Positions 40,501 through 55,176 of a stretch of 64,000 nt of DNA are shown here, piece after piece. The stretch covers positions 7,968,624-8,032,623 of the forward strand of contig OX442423.1 of the NCBI GenBank assembly GCA_949361645.1, written 5' to 3'. The translations under genes were made by a program, and so were the position numbers. Every line of letters begins with the position of its first letter. Position 1 is the stretch's first letter. The notes beneath the pieces are model-generated. The model searched no databases. It had not been told where the DNA came from and saw only the letters and a list, made by a program, of their open reading frames with translations. Source of the DNA: Spongilla lacustris (taxonomy: Eukaryota; Porifera; Demospongiae; Spongillida; Spongillidae).

Positions 40501-41103
40501 GCTAAAAATTTATGTATCCCCGAGTTCCGCTACAGCTGTGCGCTTGGGACTCGATTCTATCTGTAGTGTGATGCTGTATACAATATTTGGATGTCTCAAA
40601 GAAACTGACGTGGTTTTCACGAAAAGTTTTTAATTCTATTTGCGAGTTTCTTGGGTTAGCAATTGAGTAAATTATACATTCGTATATTACGTCCTCCTCT
40701 AAACTAACAAATCAAGACTGGATTTGACGCGTTTTTTTTTTTCCCCCCTGCGGGGGTTCAATCTGAATGGAGTTGCCCATCCGATAACCATAATTGTTTT
40801 GGTTGCATACACGTCCGCCCTAGGCCCTAGCTGGTTTTAATATTATTCGTGGACGCGAGGCGAGGGGAGAAGGGAAATTATTCATAATTGTCAATGTACC
40901 GTGTGACGACCTTAATTTTTGTGGTGTAAATTTTTATTTACGAACGGCCTTGCACAACGACATTATTGTACATGTAATCTTATCATAAACACAAGTCAGT
41001 GTGTTATGTTGCACCATAGGTTGCACGTGAATCGATTTATTAAATGCATGTATCGTGCGCCATGATTCATTAATAACTGTATTTACGTATAGTACATGTA
41101 CAG

Positions 41104-44100
41104 TACAATGTCAGAGAAGGAACCAGAAAGCAAGCCTAGTGACCACAACTGTCAGGAGGAACAAGACTGGGCAGTTGTATCTACGGTGAGCATGGTAAAA
41201 ATCAGATACAAGCCGTGTACGTACTATAGATGGTCTGTAGCCTTCAGGATGTATTGGCCTACTATACAACATAGGCCTATGCATACAGATGATGTACGCC
41301 ATAGGCGTAGATAAATCAGCCCGATGTGTACGCCATACGCATAGTCCATAGTTCAGCCTGGTGTACGCGTAGATCATCAGTAGTAGATGTACACCGTACA
41401 CTTATGATTACATGTACAGAGATAATATTTAATAGGCCTATCTCTGGCCTGACGTACACCGTACGCTTGCCTGTAGATAGTTTAGCCTACTCTTACCTGT
41501 AGATAGTTCAGCCTACGCTTAACTGTAGATAGTTCAGCCTACGCTTAACTGTAGATAGCCTACATGGTGTACACCGTACGCGTATAATCAGATACATGTA
41601 GATCTTGCAGTACACCCATATATAGATCAGCCAATGTGCTAGGCCTACACATGTACTCATTTGTGAGAAAATGGATTTTTTGTTTTGTGGTAGGGCCTTG
41701 CGCCTAGCAAGAATCACCAATAAATCAAGTATCATCTATATCTATACCCACGACTATTTTCACCAAACAGTTAGTGACCACCAAATTTCAAGTAGCACTG
41801 AGGTCAAATAGACCTGGTCTGCACCGTAAGTTGCATGCTAGCCGTGCTCTGGTGCACAGGGGCAAAATATCGAATTTCCAGCCCTGGGTTTACCCTGCGT
41901 TTTGTTCAACCAGGTTGATCCTAGGTTGATAGGTTGTTTTGAAACAAAATTCACAGTTGACTTCCTCATTATCAACCTCAGCAATCTAGGAACAAAACCC
42001 AGGGTAAACCCCGTCTATGCTTTTACCAACTTACTACCATAAAAAAACAAACAGCAATTATTGCTCCTAAAATATGTGAAGTATTAGTTTAGAGCATGTG
42101 ATGTCGTGAGATGTCTCTCTTGTGGAATATCCCGTGTATGCTCCCCCCCCCCCCCCCACCAGAGCATGGCCCCCCATCAGAGCATGCCCCCCCCCCCCCC
42201 CCCCCCATGCTGATACTAAATGGCTTCCTGTATTTGTTTAATCTGAGTATTGATGATAACCTCTTGTACACCTTTCTCTTTCATACCTACCTAGTGTGAT
42301 GGCTTGCTTCTCATTAGTTGATTTAAATTATAAGTTTGTGAATGTCAATGTCTGTATTATACTAGCACATTCCAGTTATGCCATCATTTATAATTGCAGA
42401 AAGTTTATAAGCTGAGGCCTTGCCTGCTGGTCCTGTTGGTCCTGCTGGTCCTGCTGGTCCTGTTGGTCCTGCTGGTCCTGTTGGTCCTGCTGGTCCTGCT
42501 GGTCCTGCTGGTCCTGTTGGTCCTGCTGGTCCTGCTGGTCCTGTTGGTCCTGCTGGTCCTGCTGGTCCTGTTGGTCCTGCTGGTCCTGTTGGTCCTGCTG
42601 GTCCTGCTGGTCCTGCTGGTCCTGTTGGTCCTGCTGGTCCTGCTGGTCCTGTTGGTCCTGCTGGTCCTGCTGGTCCTGTTGGTCCTGCTGGTCCTGTTGG
42701 TCCTGCTGGTCCTGTTGGTCCTGCTGGTCCTGCTGGTCCTGCTGGTCCTGTTGGTCCTGCTGGTCCTGCTGGTCCTGCTGGTCCTGCTGGTCCTGTTGGT
42801 CCTGCCGGTCCTGTTGGTCCTGCTGGTCCTGTTGGTCCTGCCGGTCCTGCTGGTCCTGCTGGTCCTGCTGGTCTTGTTCAAACTGTGCAATAATCATTGC
42901 ATTGTTAGTACATTTGGGTCTGAGTACAAAACTACTTCTAAGCTGTACATAGTTGTTTGATAGCATATGCTGGTCCTTATCCTCCTTCCTTGTTTACCCC
43001 CCTCCCAACCATCAAAATAGAAAAATGCAACTGGGAAAGCATTAATTAAAATCACCATTGATGACAGCCACCCAGTTGAGTAGCTATGATTAAAACAATC
43101 AAAGAATCTGTTAGCATGATGGATGCAGGCAGCAGACTGCAGGACACAATGATTTGGTTTAGTGTGTGTAACACTATAGCCTGTCATCACCACCACCACC
43201 ACCACCACCACCACCACCATCCTGCACTCAGTATTGCACTCAATGGGTCAGCCGGCACCAAAGATGGTTTTTTTCCCTAGTTTGTGTTGTGGCAGGGCAA
43301 TGCTGTATTTAACTATAAGCATTAGTTGTTGTTTAAGTGCAAGGACATTATTTTCATTACAGAGATGGTTAGCCGTCATGGTGACCTTTTCATTTATGGA
43401 TATGTATAAACAAAAGATACATGTACAATATGTACATCATGTATTTGTGGCGGTTTGGCTTGACCACACAAATTTTACATGTACTAGACTACTGCTCTTA
43501 GTAGGTGTACAGTACAGCACATGATAAAGGTAAAAGAACAAATTATTCACACATATTTCCTACGAGTTGTGCATAGCAATTAGATCTGCAGGAAACGAAT
43601 AATGCCCACGATACAGCAAGCAAATATTTTTACTGTTCTCTTGCAGGAAATGAATAGCACCCGCGTTATACATGTACAAGCACGTGAATTTAATTTTAGA
43701 GGGTTCCCAGTGTGACATCACATGAGCCATCTTGACGTCCAATATAAACGTAAATTCAATGGTAGTGCACCTGGGATTACCATGATCACGTACCTGAGAA
43801 CCCTTACATGTAATTAAGCACCTTCACATGTAGTTATTCGAATTGCTACAGTGTGCAGTCTATTGGAAAATAGCATTAATGTGAAGGACTGGGAACCAGT
43901 CCTTACGTAATAACATGTGAATGGATGAAGTGTACATCATTTTAGGGGACTGTCATAATTACCTCTTTTAGTGTCTTTGTGTACCAGCCCGCTGGGCCAT
44001 GCTGACCTTTTGTTGTATTATTGCAATATTAAGGATGTGCATTTGTGTAAAGGGGCTATGAACACTTGAAGTTGTAATATTTTGCCATTGTGGTTGCGCT

Positions 44101-47100
44101 AGTAGTCTCACATCTGACCTTGGTCTGTGACAATTACATCGCATGCACTGCATTTATGTGTGCTATAAAATTATAAGAAATGTATTACTGTTGAACCAAT
44201 GTGATCAGCACTCACAGGAAAACGATGCAACTGGAGATGCTTTGAAGGTCTGTGAACGGCTGGTGCTAAAACCATATCGATTTGCTTTGAAAGGAGTAAG
44301 CTAATGTGCCGCTTGTAATGTGTGGTCACTAATCATGATCTGTGCTGTGTAGCTTGGGTGGCTGAGTTTTTCTGATACATGCAATGGGATGGCTTGTGTT
44401 GCCTCGCAGTCAGTTGTAATATCCATTTTTCTGCTGTTAATTGGAGCAACATTTGTCACACAAGGCATTCTATGCTTCCAGAGAGATCTGGTGAGAAGGA
44501 ATTATTGTTGTACAATTGCGTACATATATGGGACAGTGTCCAGCAAAATTGGGCTTGTGGGGTTATAAACTTATCACTATAAAAATTGCACGTTGTACTA
44601 AACAACACATCTTCGCGATGGTACTACGTTTTCCTTTCAAATTTCGTACACTTGTTCCCACACCATTTCTCTGTGTGAAAATCGATTTTTGTGATCTACA
44701 CATTTTCCATGCCGTGGATACAACAATCGTTAACCCCGCGGGTTAGAATTCCTCATTTCTCCACATGTGAGTGTTGATAACGTGTCAAATTCGGGTTGCA
44801 CATAGAAGAGTCCTGTAGCTATTGATTTGTTCTGTTCGTTAATTTCTATATCATCCGTTACGGAGATACAGGTGAAAAAACTACGGGCACGTTTTCCCGC
44901 TTGATTCGCGCCAATGATTTTGGCAAATCGCGTCCTGCTCAGTGAATGGGAAGGCGGTGATTATATCATTGGCGCGAATCAAGCGGGAAAATGTGCCCGT
45001 AGTTTGCTCAACTGTATCTCCGTAACGGATGATTCAGAAACTAACGAACAGAACAAATCAATAGCTACAGGACTCCTATGCACACTCCAAATTTGACACG
45101 TTTTCAACACTCGTACGTGGAGAAATGTGGATTTCTAACCCGCGGGGTTAACGATTGTTGTATCCACGGCACGGAAAATGTGTAGATCACAAAAATCGAT
45201 TTTCACACAGAGAAATGGTGTGGGAACAAGTGTACGAAATTTGAAAGGAAAACGTACTACCGTCGCGAAGATGTGTTATTTAGTACAACGTGCAATTTTT
45301 ATAGTTATAAAATTATAACCCCACAAGCCCGATTTTGCTGGACACTGTCCCTGCATTTTCCTTGTGTGCTCCAACCTCCTCATTTTGTATGGGGGCACAC
45401 TCCTTTTTGATATTGTCTCAATCATCTTCTCCTTTAATAGCTACTTCTTACTTTGGAGAAGTGTGTCAACAATGCTACTCAGGATGCAAACCTCATCTGT
45501 TGCAAAGATCACATTATCAGTGCCTTTGCAGTTCCAGACTTTCTTCTGATTTCCTCCTACCTGTTTGGAATATACCTTTTCTCAAGGGCAGAGACAGAAT
45601 ATCTATCCAATTTGGCAGCAAAGGTTAGTTGCCCATCAGAAAATAAAATAAAATTCATACAATTATGTGCTCTACAGGTATTCATCAAGTCAATAAATGC
45701 CAATGGAGGGAAGCCACCCATGCGACTAGTGTACACAATTGGGTATGTGCTGTGTGCTGACCAATCCTGTGGCACTACAGGATCTGTACTCCATTTCAGG
45801 ATCTACTTTTTAGTGGGGCTGGCTTGGATCATTGCTTCAGTTATCATGAGGATCATTTACCTGGTTGCATTTTCCCTGTGGCAAAATAATATCAGTATTT
45901 ATTGGTCTGATGCCTTCAGGTAGAATGCTTCATTTAAACCCTGAAGAATTTTATGTGCTTCCTCAATCAGGGTTACTGGGTCTACTAAACGTGGATTGAT
46001 AGTTGGTGCAATTATTGGATTTGTTATATTTGATGTAGTGTATATTGCTTCATTGATGAACTATGCCATCCAGAGTGAGATGAACATCTACTTGCTGAAA
46101 GCGATTGCCAAATTGGCAAGGGATAAACAGTATGACAGTTTCGATGAAGCTATTAAGGTGGGCACATGGTTTGCATTAGGAGGAGCATTCACACATAACT
46201 TGTGGACCCACAGGATATTAATGAGGTTACTACCTATATGGATGTACTGAATGGAAAGACTGCAGCTGGAGCATCTCTGGTGATATTCAACCTGAGCATA
46301 TCAGCCATTGTCTGTTAGTTAAACTTCTTGTGGTCCACAGTTTACAATGTATCCTTCATGGTTTTTGTTTCCCTCTAGCATTGCAACAGTTAGATAAAAT
46401 CCAGACCCTAACCGACCCCACCCAATTAGCACGGTTCTCCAACTCAACGACCATAACTGTTGCATTCCTAAATGCTGTACTGTGGATTGCTTTTGTGGCA
46501 TTTGCATTTGTGCAGGTAACCTGTGCAGTCTCACCACCTCATGCAGTTCACAGCCATTGCATTACCCCTCTCATGTGACCTTGCAGGCTAGTAGGGTCAC
46601 AAGTGCCTGCCAAGAGCTGCAGAAATGTGGTGCACAGATCAGGGCACGCCCCTTCCAGTATGCTGCGGTACCTCAGGTGGACCTAGACAGCTTTGTGCTC
46701 TATTCTGTTGCTTCTAAGTTGAGGGTAAGAGAATAACTACGCAGGTGTCAAAAGGTACATCTATTCTCAATTTGACTGGAAAATGAAACAGTCCAGTCAT
46801 AAATACATGGCATTGGGTAAATAGGAATCAAATGTCATTGTATTGACACCAGTTTTCAATTGTAATCAAGAAACATAAACACAGTTTACTGTAATAACAA
46901 TCTCTGCACTGAGACACTAAAGTCTGCAACAGTGTCTAGGAATTATATTGCAATGTGGCCGTGAATTCAAGCTGCAATATTGCGGTTCACGGACTAGTAG
47001 GAGTGTTTTTATCTGCGGTTTGGCTGTAAACTTTTTGTTCCTGGTTTTACCAATGTTTAGGGTTTCAATTCGTCAAGTTAATAAATGATTAATATATATT

Positions 47101-47626
47101 CAAATCTTTAGGACGTCATTTGGTACCGCGTTGATTTTTTTTCCCACTGAAATCAGTTTCTAAAGGTTAGGAGACATCCTAAACAACTTATCACACAGCC
47201 ATCTTTTCTGTGTTCCCTTCTTAAGATCCAGGTTTCTAAATGAAATTTCCCCTTTGGATTGAGCTGACTTGTGGTTGCAAAAACAACTATGAATTTATTA
47301 TTTATAGAACTCATGGTCAAGATACTAATTTAGTTGTTGACATTTATAATTTATATGATGAGAAAATAGGACAAAATATAAATCATAAATTAATCATGTG
47401 ATGTTAAAAATCTTTATTGCGTGATGTAAATATACCTTCTAAATTTAATTCCCCCGGCATTTCTGGTGTTAAACACTGTGTACGTGATTCTTTTTTTATT
47501 TTGCAGGCAAAGTTATTTGGTATCCCTATATTTCCATGGATGTTGTATGTGGCTGCTGTTCTGCTTCCATTTATGATCATTGTGTTGGTGAAGACAGATG
47601 CATACAACCTCTTCACTCATTTTTAA
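41104..47626 (+). CDS. 7TM-F3: unrecognised seven-helix membrane protein
   Basis: Exons found: 41104-41185, 44218-44295, 44353-44490, 45441-45623, 45678-45742, 45800-45919, 45971-46157, 46214-46313, 46379-46515, 46587-46724, 47507-47626. From the Met at 41108 they give 1344 nt and 447 aa; phases agree. By analogy with F2 and F4, the first exon listed is probably internal: a compatible phase-2 acceptor (TGTACAG|T ACA ATG) precedes it. An upstream MDS-type exon should exist but was not found. The N-terminal stretch is acidic (MSEKEPESK...QEEQDW); seven helices and all family motifs are intact. Coding sequence from exon 3 on is very close to F2 and F4, and several introns are also alike, so these are recent duplicates. 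Intron 1 carries a 9-bp minisatellite, intron 3 an 822-bp foldback element, and the last intron is 780 bp. Confidence 0.82.
41471..41563. repeat. 26-bp tandem repeat, about 3.5 copies
   Basis: Units of CTGTAGATAGTTCAGCCTAC followed by GCTTAA, in intron 1 of 7TM-F3. The surrounding 41230-41600 also has scattered GTACGCC/GTACACCGTACGC phrases. Confidence 0.8.
41884..42018. repeat. small foldback element
   Basis: Imperfect inverted arms of about 45 bp (GGGTTTACCCTG...TTTTGTT and its reverse complement) around a 40-50 bp loop, in intron 1 of 7TM-F3. This is a MITE-like relic. Confidence 0.6.
42143..42206. repeat. two poly-C runs (15 C and 20 C)
   Basis: Runs at 42143-42157 and 42187-42206, separated by a short AGAGCATG-containing sequence that itself recurs, suggesting a small duplication. 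Confidence 0.9.
42421..42872. repeat. 9-bp minisatellite (GGTCCTGYT)n, about 50 copies
   Basis: Uniform 9-bp units with T/C variation at one position, all within intron 1 of 7TM-F3. Because 9 is a multiple of 3, every frame is open. One plus frame reads as collagen-like (GPAGPV)n, but it lacks splice borders and flanking conserved domain, so it is treated as a repeat. Confidence 0.93.
43184..43219. repeat. (CAC)n microsatellite
   Basis: About 12 CAC triplets in intron 1 of 7TM-F3. Confidence 0.92.
44530..45351. mobile_element. 822-bp foldback element with about 390-bp arms
   Basis: The whole element is one long inverted repeat. It starts GGGACAGTGTCCAGCAAAAT and ends with the reverse complement of this. 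Arms of about 390 bp match at high but imperfect identity, meeting near 44940. No coding capacity. It sits in intron 3 of 7TM-F3; the paralogues F2 and F4 lack it (their intron 3 is 89 and 71 bp), so it inserted after the duplication. I could not define a target duplication. Confidence 0.88.
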
Positions 47627-48947
47627 GAATTGGTGCACACTGCTTTTTCGTGTGATTAAACCAGCTGATTACATTGTGTTTGATCAGATCAGTTGCCAAT
47701 TGTGTCTTTGTACGTGTGGAACCTTTTTTTTTTTCAATGAAATACAAATATTTGAGCAAGTTCATATGTTCATATGCAGGTTTGCATGTACATTTGTATG
47801 TACACATATATTAGCACCAAGACAAAGATATTTACCCTTGCTTGAGCGTCCGTTTGATGGGATTGTATGTATGGTTAACGGTAAGATGCTCTTTTTATTT
47901 TATTGATATATTGATACCTATATAGTTCTCCTTGCTAACGAGCCGTTTTCTTCGGCTTGGTCCTTTGCTGAATTATTAGAACCGCCTGTGTCTGCAGCTG
48001 TGTACGTTTATTGTGGTAGCCTGGCAACAGTAAATTAAGACGCTTAACGTCATATTGCATACTGCTAGGCAACCGAGAATTTTCACCGATAATGAATTGC
48101 ACCTGCTCGCGTCATTTCACGGCATTTCATCACCAGCTTACAACCGTAGGTATTATTTGTATGAAAGGGCAAGTTTGGAAATCAAATGCAACTTTTTGAA
48201 GCTAATCTCGTCTTCTTACGACGTTCCTGTCGCGAGTTATACGTGATGAACGGAAGACGACGGAGGAGGAGGAGGAGATGAACAAAAATTAAATGGCGGA
48301 ATTTTGGTACCGACTTGTCACTCCTCGTAAACGGCACTGTTTAGCGAAGCTCGCGTTATATGTGCATATCTGTCATGTTTGTGATGGATTATATGCGAGC
48401 TGGTGAGTAAAGGCAACGCTTCGTTACCGTTTTAAAACGCTCGATCGAAAACCACGCCCACGAAGCCAATCCTACATAGGACCCACTACCGTGGGTCCTG
48501 ATATACTTGTATATATGCACAATGAATACTACTGCGCATGTGCGTGCATGATGTAATAACTACGTACATGTACGCTACATTTCTACTGATAATTACAATG
48601 TTGGATCACTTTGCGGATGATTTGGTTGGATTGGGATCCACACGTGATGCAGTATATTGAGCTCAGAGTGTAACTAATGTTTTACACGTTAAATAATCAT
48701 TTCGCGATTAATATACATGCATTTGGATGCCCAAACTTTGAAGCTCCAAATTCGCTACTCAAAGTGTGACGGGCATGCTCCTATGCCGGCTATGCGAGCT
48801 AGTAAACATGATATAGGTGTTTAACCGCAAAGGAAGAAATCATATGGCTTTTGCTTCTCAATAAATATACAACCATATAGTATAATAATCACACACGAGC
48901 AGCATAGAAATTTTGTTGGCTTATATATCGCAGGATTTGGATATTTG
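47627..48947. other. intergenic, nothing recognised
   Basis: About 1.3 kb between 7TM-F3 and IgR-G. No exon, element end or array beyond a short GGA run near 48265 is visible. It should hold the IgR-G promoter. Confidence 0.45.
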
Positions 48948-51243
48948 ATGTCACTAAGTTTCGCCTTTTCACTACTTTTCTTTTGTTGCCAGGCCTACGA
49001 AGGTAAGCGGTCAAACGAGCCTTGTCCCGTGCATTCAATATTTCCCGGACTATATACTTACACGTGCAAACGTGCATGCATGTACGTCTCTTCCATGAGA
49101 AGCATGCATGCTGCATGTACTGTGACATGTACATCGACGTGTTCATGTATGTTCTATTTCTGTTCTATATCCAAGGTCAAGCCGATATCACAATAGCACC
49201 CCTGGTACAGATCACACGACCTGGACAAATCTTGAACTTCACCTGTACATCGGACACGTGCTCTGACGGTATCTCCGTATTCGTAAATGAATCGCCATAT
49301 ATATTTAGTCTGAGCGATTACATGTACACTACAGACTGTACGGAAAGCACCACATTCTTAATATTCACCTTGACCACCCAACTCAACAACACTGTCATAT
49401 TCTGCAGAGATGATTACGGCAGTATTAGCGACAATGCGCACATTTACTTTGCTGGTAATTGCATAAATGCTCGTATACTTCAGTGTACACATATATGAGC
49501 TAATATACGTACCTGCCCCTTTGTATTTTCCACCCAAACAGAACCGCCCCAATCTCCCAGCCCGAGGATATCTCTGCTCAACGCTTCTGCTTTTCTACTC
49601 CAATGGAAGGAGCCGGTCACGTTGCCATACAGCAAAGGTGTTACGTACTACAAACTGAAGATGTACAACAGCAGCGGTCTAGAGTGGCGGAAATGGACCA
49701 TCCCTGCTAATGAAAACTACACGTACAGTTATGATACTGCTGTGACCCTCCGAGCGTTCAGTGACGTTACCCCAGACAAAATAAGCGAAGTATCGGTAGA
49801 AATTTATGTGCGTTACGCACCGCAGCAATGCAACGAACTGGTATTCTACGTCAGCGCAGGGAATGGTGACGGGGAAAGTAACCCTCGGGCCATCAGAGGC
49901 ACTATTCAAACGGGTAACTTAAGGAATGAATGTACTATATATTTTCCTGCGTTATTAATTATAAGGTGGCAAATAATATTATAATACATGTATACAGCGC
50001 TCATGTGGTCAGCCGCACAGCCATTCACATTGGCTCAATTGTGTAAAGCAGATGGGACTATACGCATACTGACAACCATTGCTGTAAGTTGGTCTTTCAG
50101 CTGCATGGCATGGTTTCTGCATGGAGCGAGCTTACATAACCTATAATTATTATTTTGCTGATCTTCTGATCTCTTGTTGCATAGCCTCCTAATGTATGCC
50201 CTCAGCCGGTATCGTATTCCATCATCTTGAATTGCAATTGGACATCAGAAATCAAAGATACCCTTCAGAGCAACACGGCGGAAAAGGAGTTCAATTATTT
50301 GACGACACTGGCCCGTATACCTAAAGATGGTGTTTATAACGTTACTGTATCGGTACTGGTGACGGCTGGTAATCAACAGGGTACCATTCGTGGCGTAGTA
50401 CAAATACAAGTAGGCCGCGGCTGCGGTAATGACCTAGGTAGGTCATGCTGTGTAGTAACTGTGGGAGGAGGATGTCATGCAGCTAAAGTTAAAAACATTT
50501 AATCACGTGTATACGGTGATATACCGGTACCCCGCGCGGCCTCAAAATACAAATAAATAAATAAATAAATAAAGATTTTGAGGTCGGATTTAGAATGGTT
50601 TTGAAATGTTTACTTGGTCTAATCGCGCATATGCATACGGTATATCGCGGTGTAATGTGCATGTGTGTGTGTTTGTGTCAAATTGTGTGTGTGTGTGTGT
50701 GTGGTGGGGGGTTAATCAGTGCGATAAATGTTTTGTTGTCCTCCATATCGGCTTACTATGGAAATGTATAGTCCTGCTTGAGGGCAAAAGTATTTAGCCA
50801 ATGTCAGTTTTCTGCCAGACCGGCCACAATAATACCGAGTATAGGCCCATGCTTTTCTATAGGCGGACTAATTAGACAATGAATGCTATTAAATCTCGCA
50901 TCTATCTATATAATGCCTTCTTATTTCAGTCGATTGGACTGCAAATGGTTTAACTTCATGCAGCAATTCTCCACCAATCATATCTGGATGCGTTTGCTTA
51001 ATTTTGACACCAGCATTGTCCATTCTAATTGGAGCCCTTCTGTGGAAGGAAAGAGGTTAGAGCGTAGATATTAAACTACATGACTAGTTGTTAATAACTC
51101 ACACCTGCATGTATGCAGCTACAGCCAGAAGAAGAAACACAGCCAATGTTCAGCGTCGCGACGAGCGGATCAATCCAATGTACACGGAGACCTCCGAGGC
51201 GAGAGGACATATATACGAACACGTTGAAAAATATCAACAATAA
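48948..51243 (+). CDS. IgR-G: Ig/FN3 receptor with short two-tyrosine tail
   Basis: Seven exons: 48948-49002, 49176-49454, 49542-49913, 49998-50083, 50185-50437, 50930-51055, 51119-51243. They total 1296 nt and encode 431 aa; all phases agree. Order: signal peptide (1-18); Ig-like domain (19-111, LNFTC...VIFCRD), which lacks the usual strand-C tryptophan; long FN3 (112-235, LLQWKEP...VFYVSAG); second FN3-like domain starting PPNVCP, as in IgR-D (from about 265); transmembrane helix (about 367-386); tail of about 40 residues with an Arg-rich stop (RRRNT) and PMYTET, HIYEHVEKYQQ. Only YEHV resembles a YxxV docking site. The exon plan matches the first five exons of B, C and D, but the Cys-domain exon is missing. 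It lies 26 kb from the main cluster, separated by 7TM genes. Confidence 0.84.
50680..50702. repeat. (GT)n microsatellite
   Basis: About 10 GT units followed by a G-rich stretch, in the 50438-50929 intron of IgR-G. Confidence 0.85.
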
Positions 51244-51497
51244 TGAAAACTCATTATGAACTGACGTATATTAACATATTTACAGCTACATGCATGTAGG
51301 TCGATCGCTGCACACATTAAATGCATGCAACCTTTTAGAACTAAGTATACATGTTGTGCGTGCCCATGGCCATGCATGCATGTACATGTACAGCACATAA
51401 TTATACATCAGTTGCACATATGAAATTCACACAATTAATGAATTAAGCACACAGTACACACTCTTAAGTTAATATTAGCCATAAATGTACTTCAGTT

Positions 51498-55176
<3,679 letters not shown>

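Larger units (their letters stand above)
37243..41103. other. gap between 7TM-F2 and F3
   Basis: No complete gene. It holds a degraded foldback relic (37651-37900), a CA microsatellite (39391-39460) and a weak retroelement relic (40250-40500). A first exon for 7TM-F3 is expected here by analogy with F2 and F4, but I did not find one starting with MDS and ending AG|GTTAGC. Confidence 0.45.

Noticed and set aside
42420..42893. 157-aa collagen-like open frame (GPAGPV repeats)
   Set aside because: It is a 9-bp minisatellite open in several frames on both strands, in an intron, with no signal peptide, splice borders or flanking domain.
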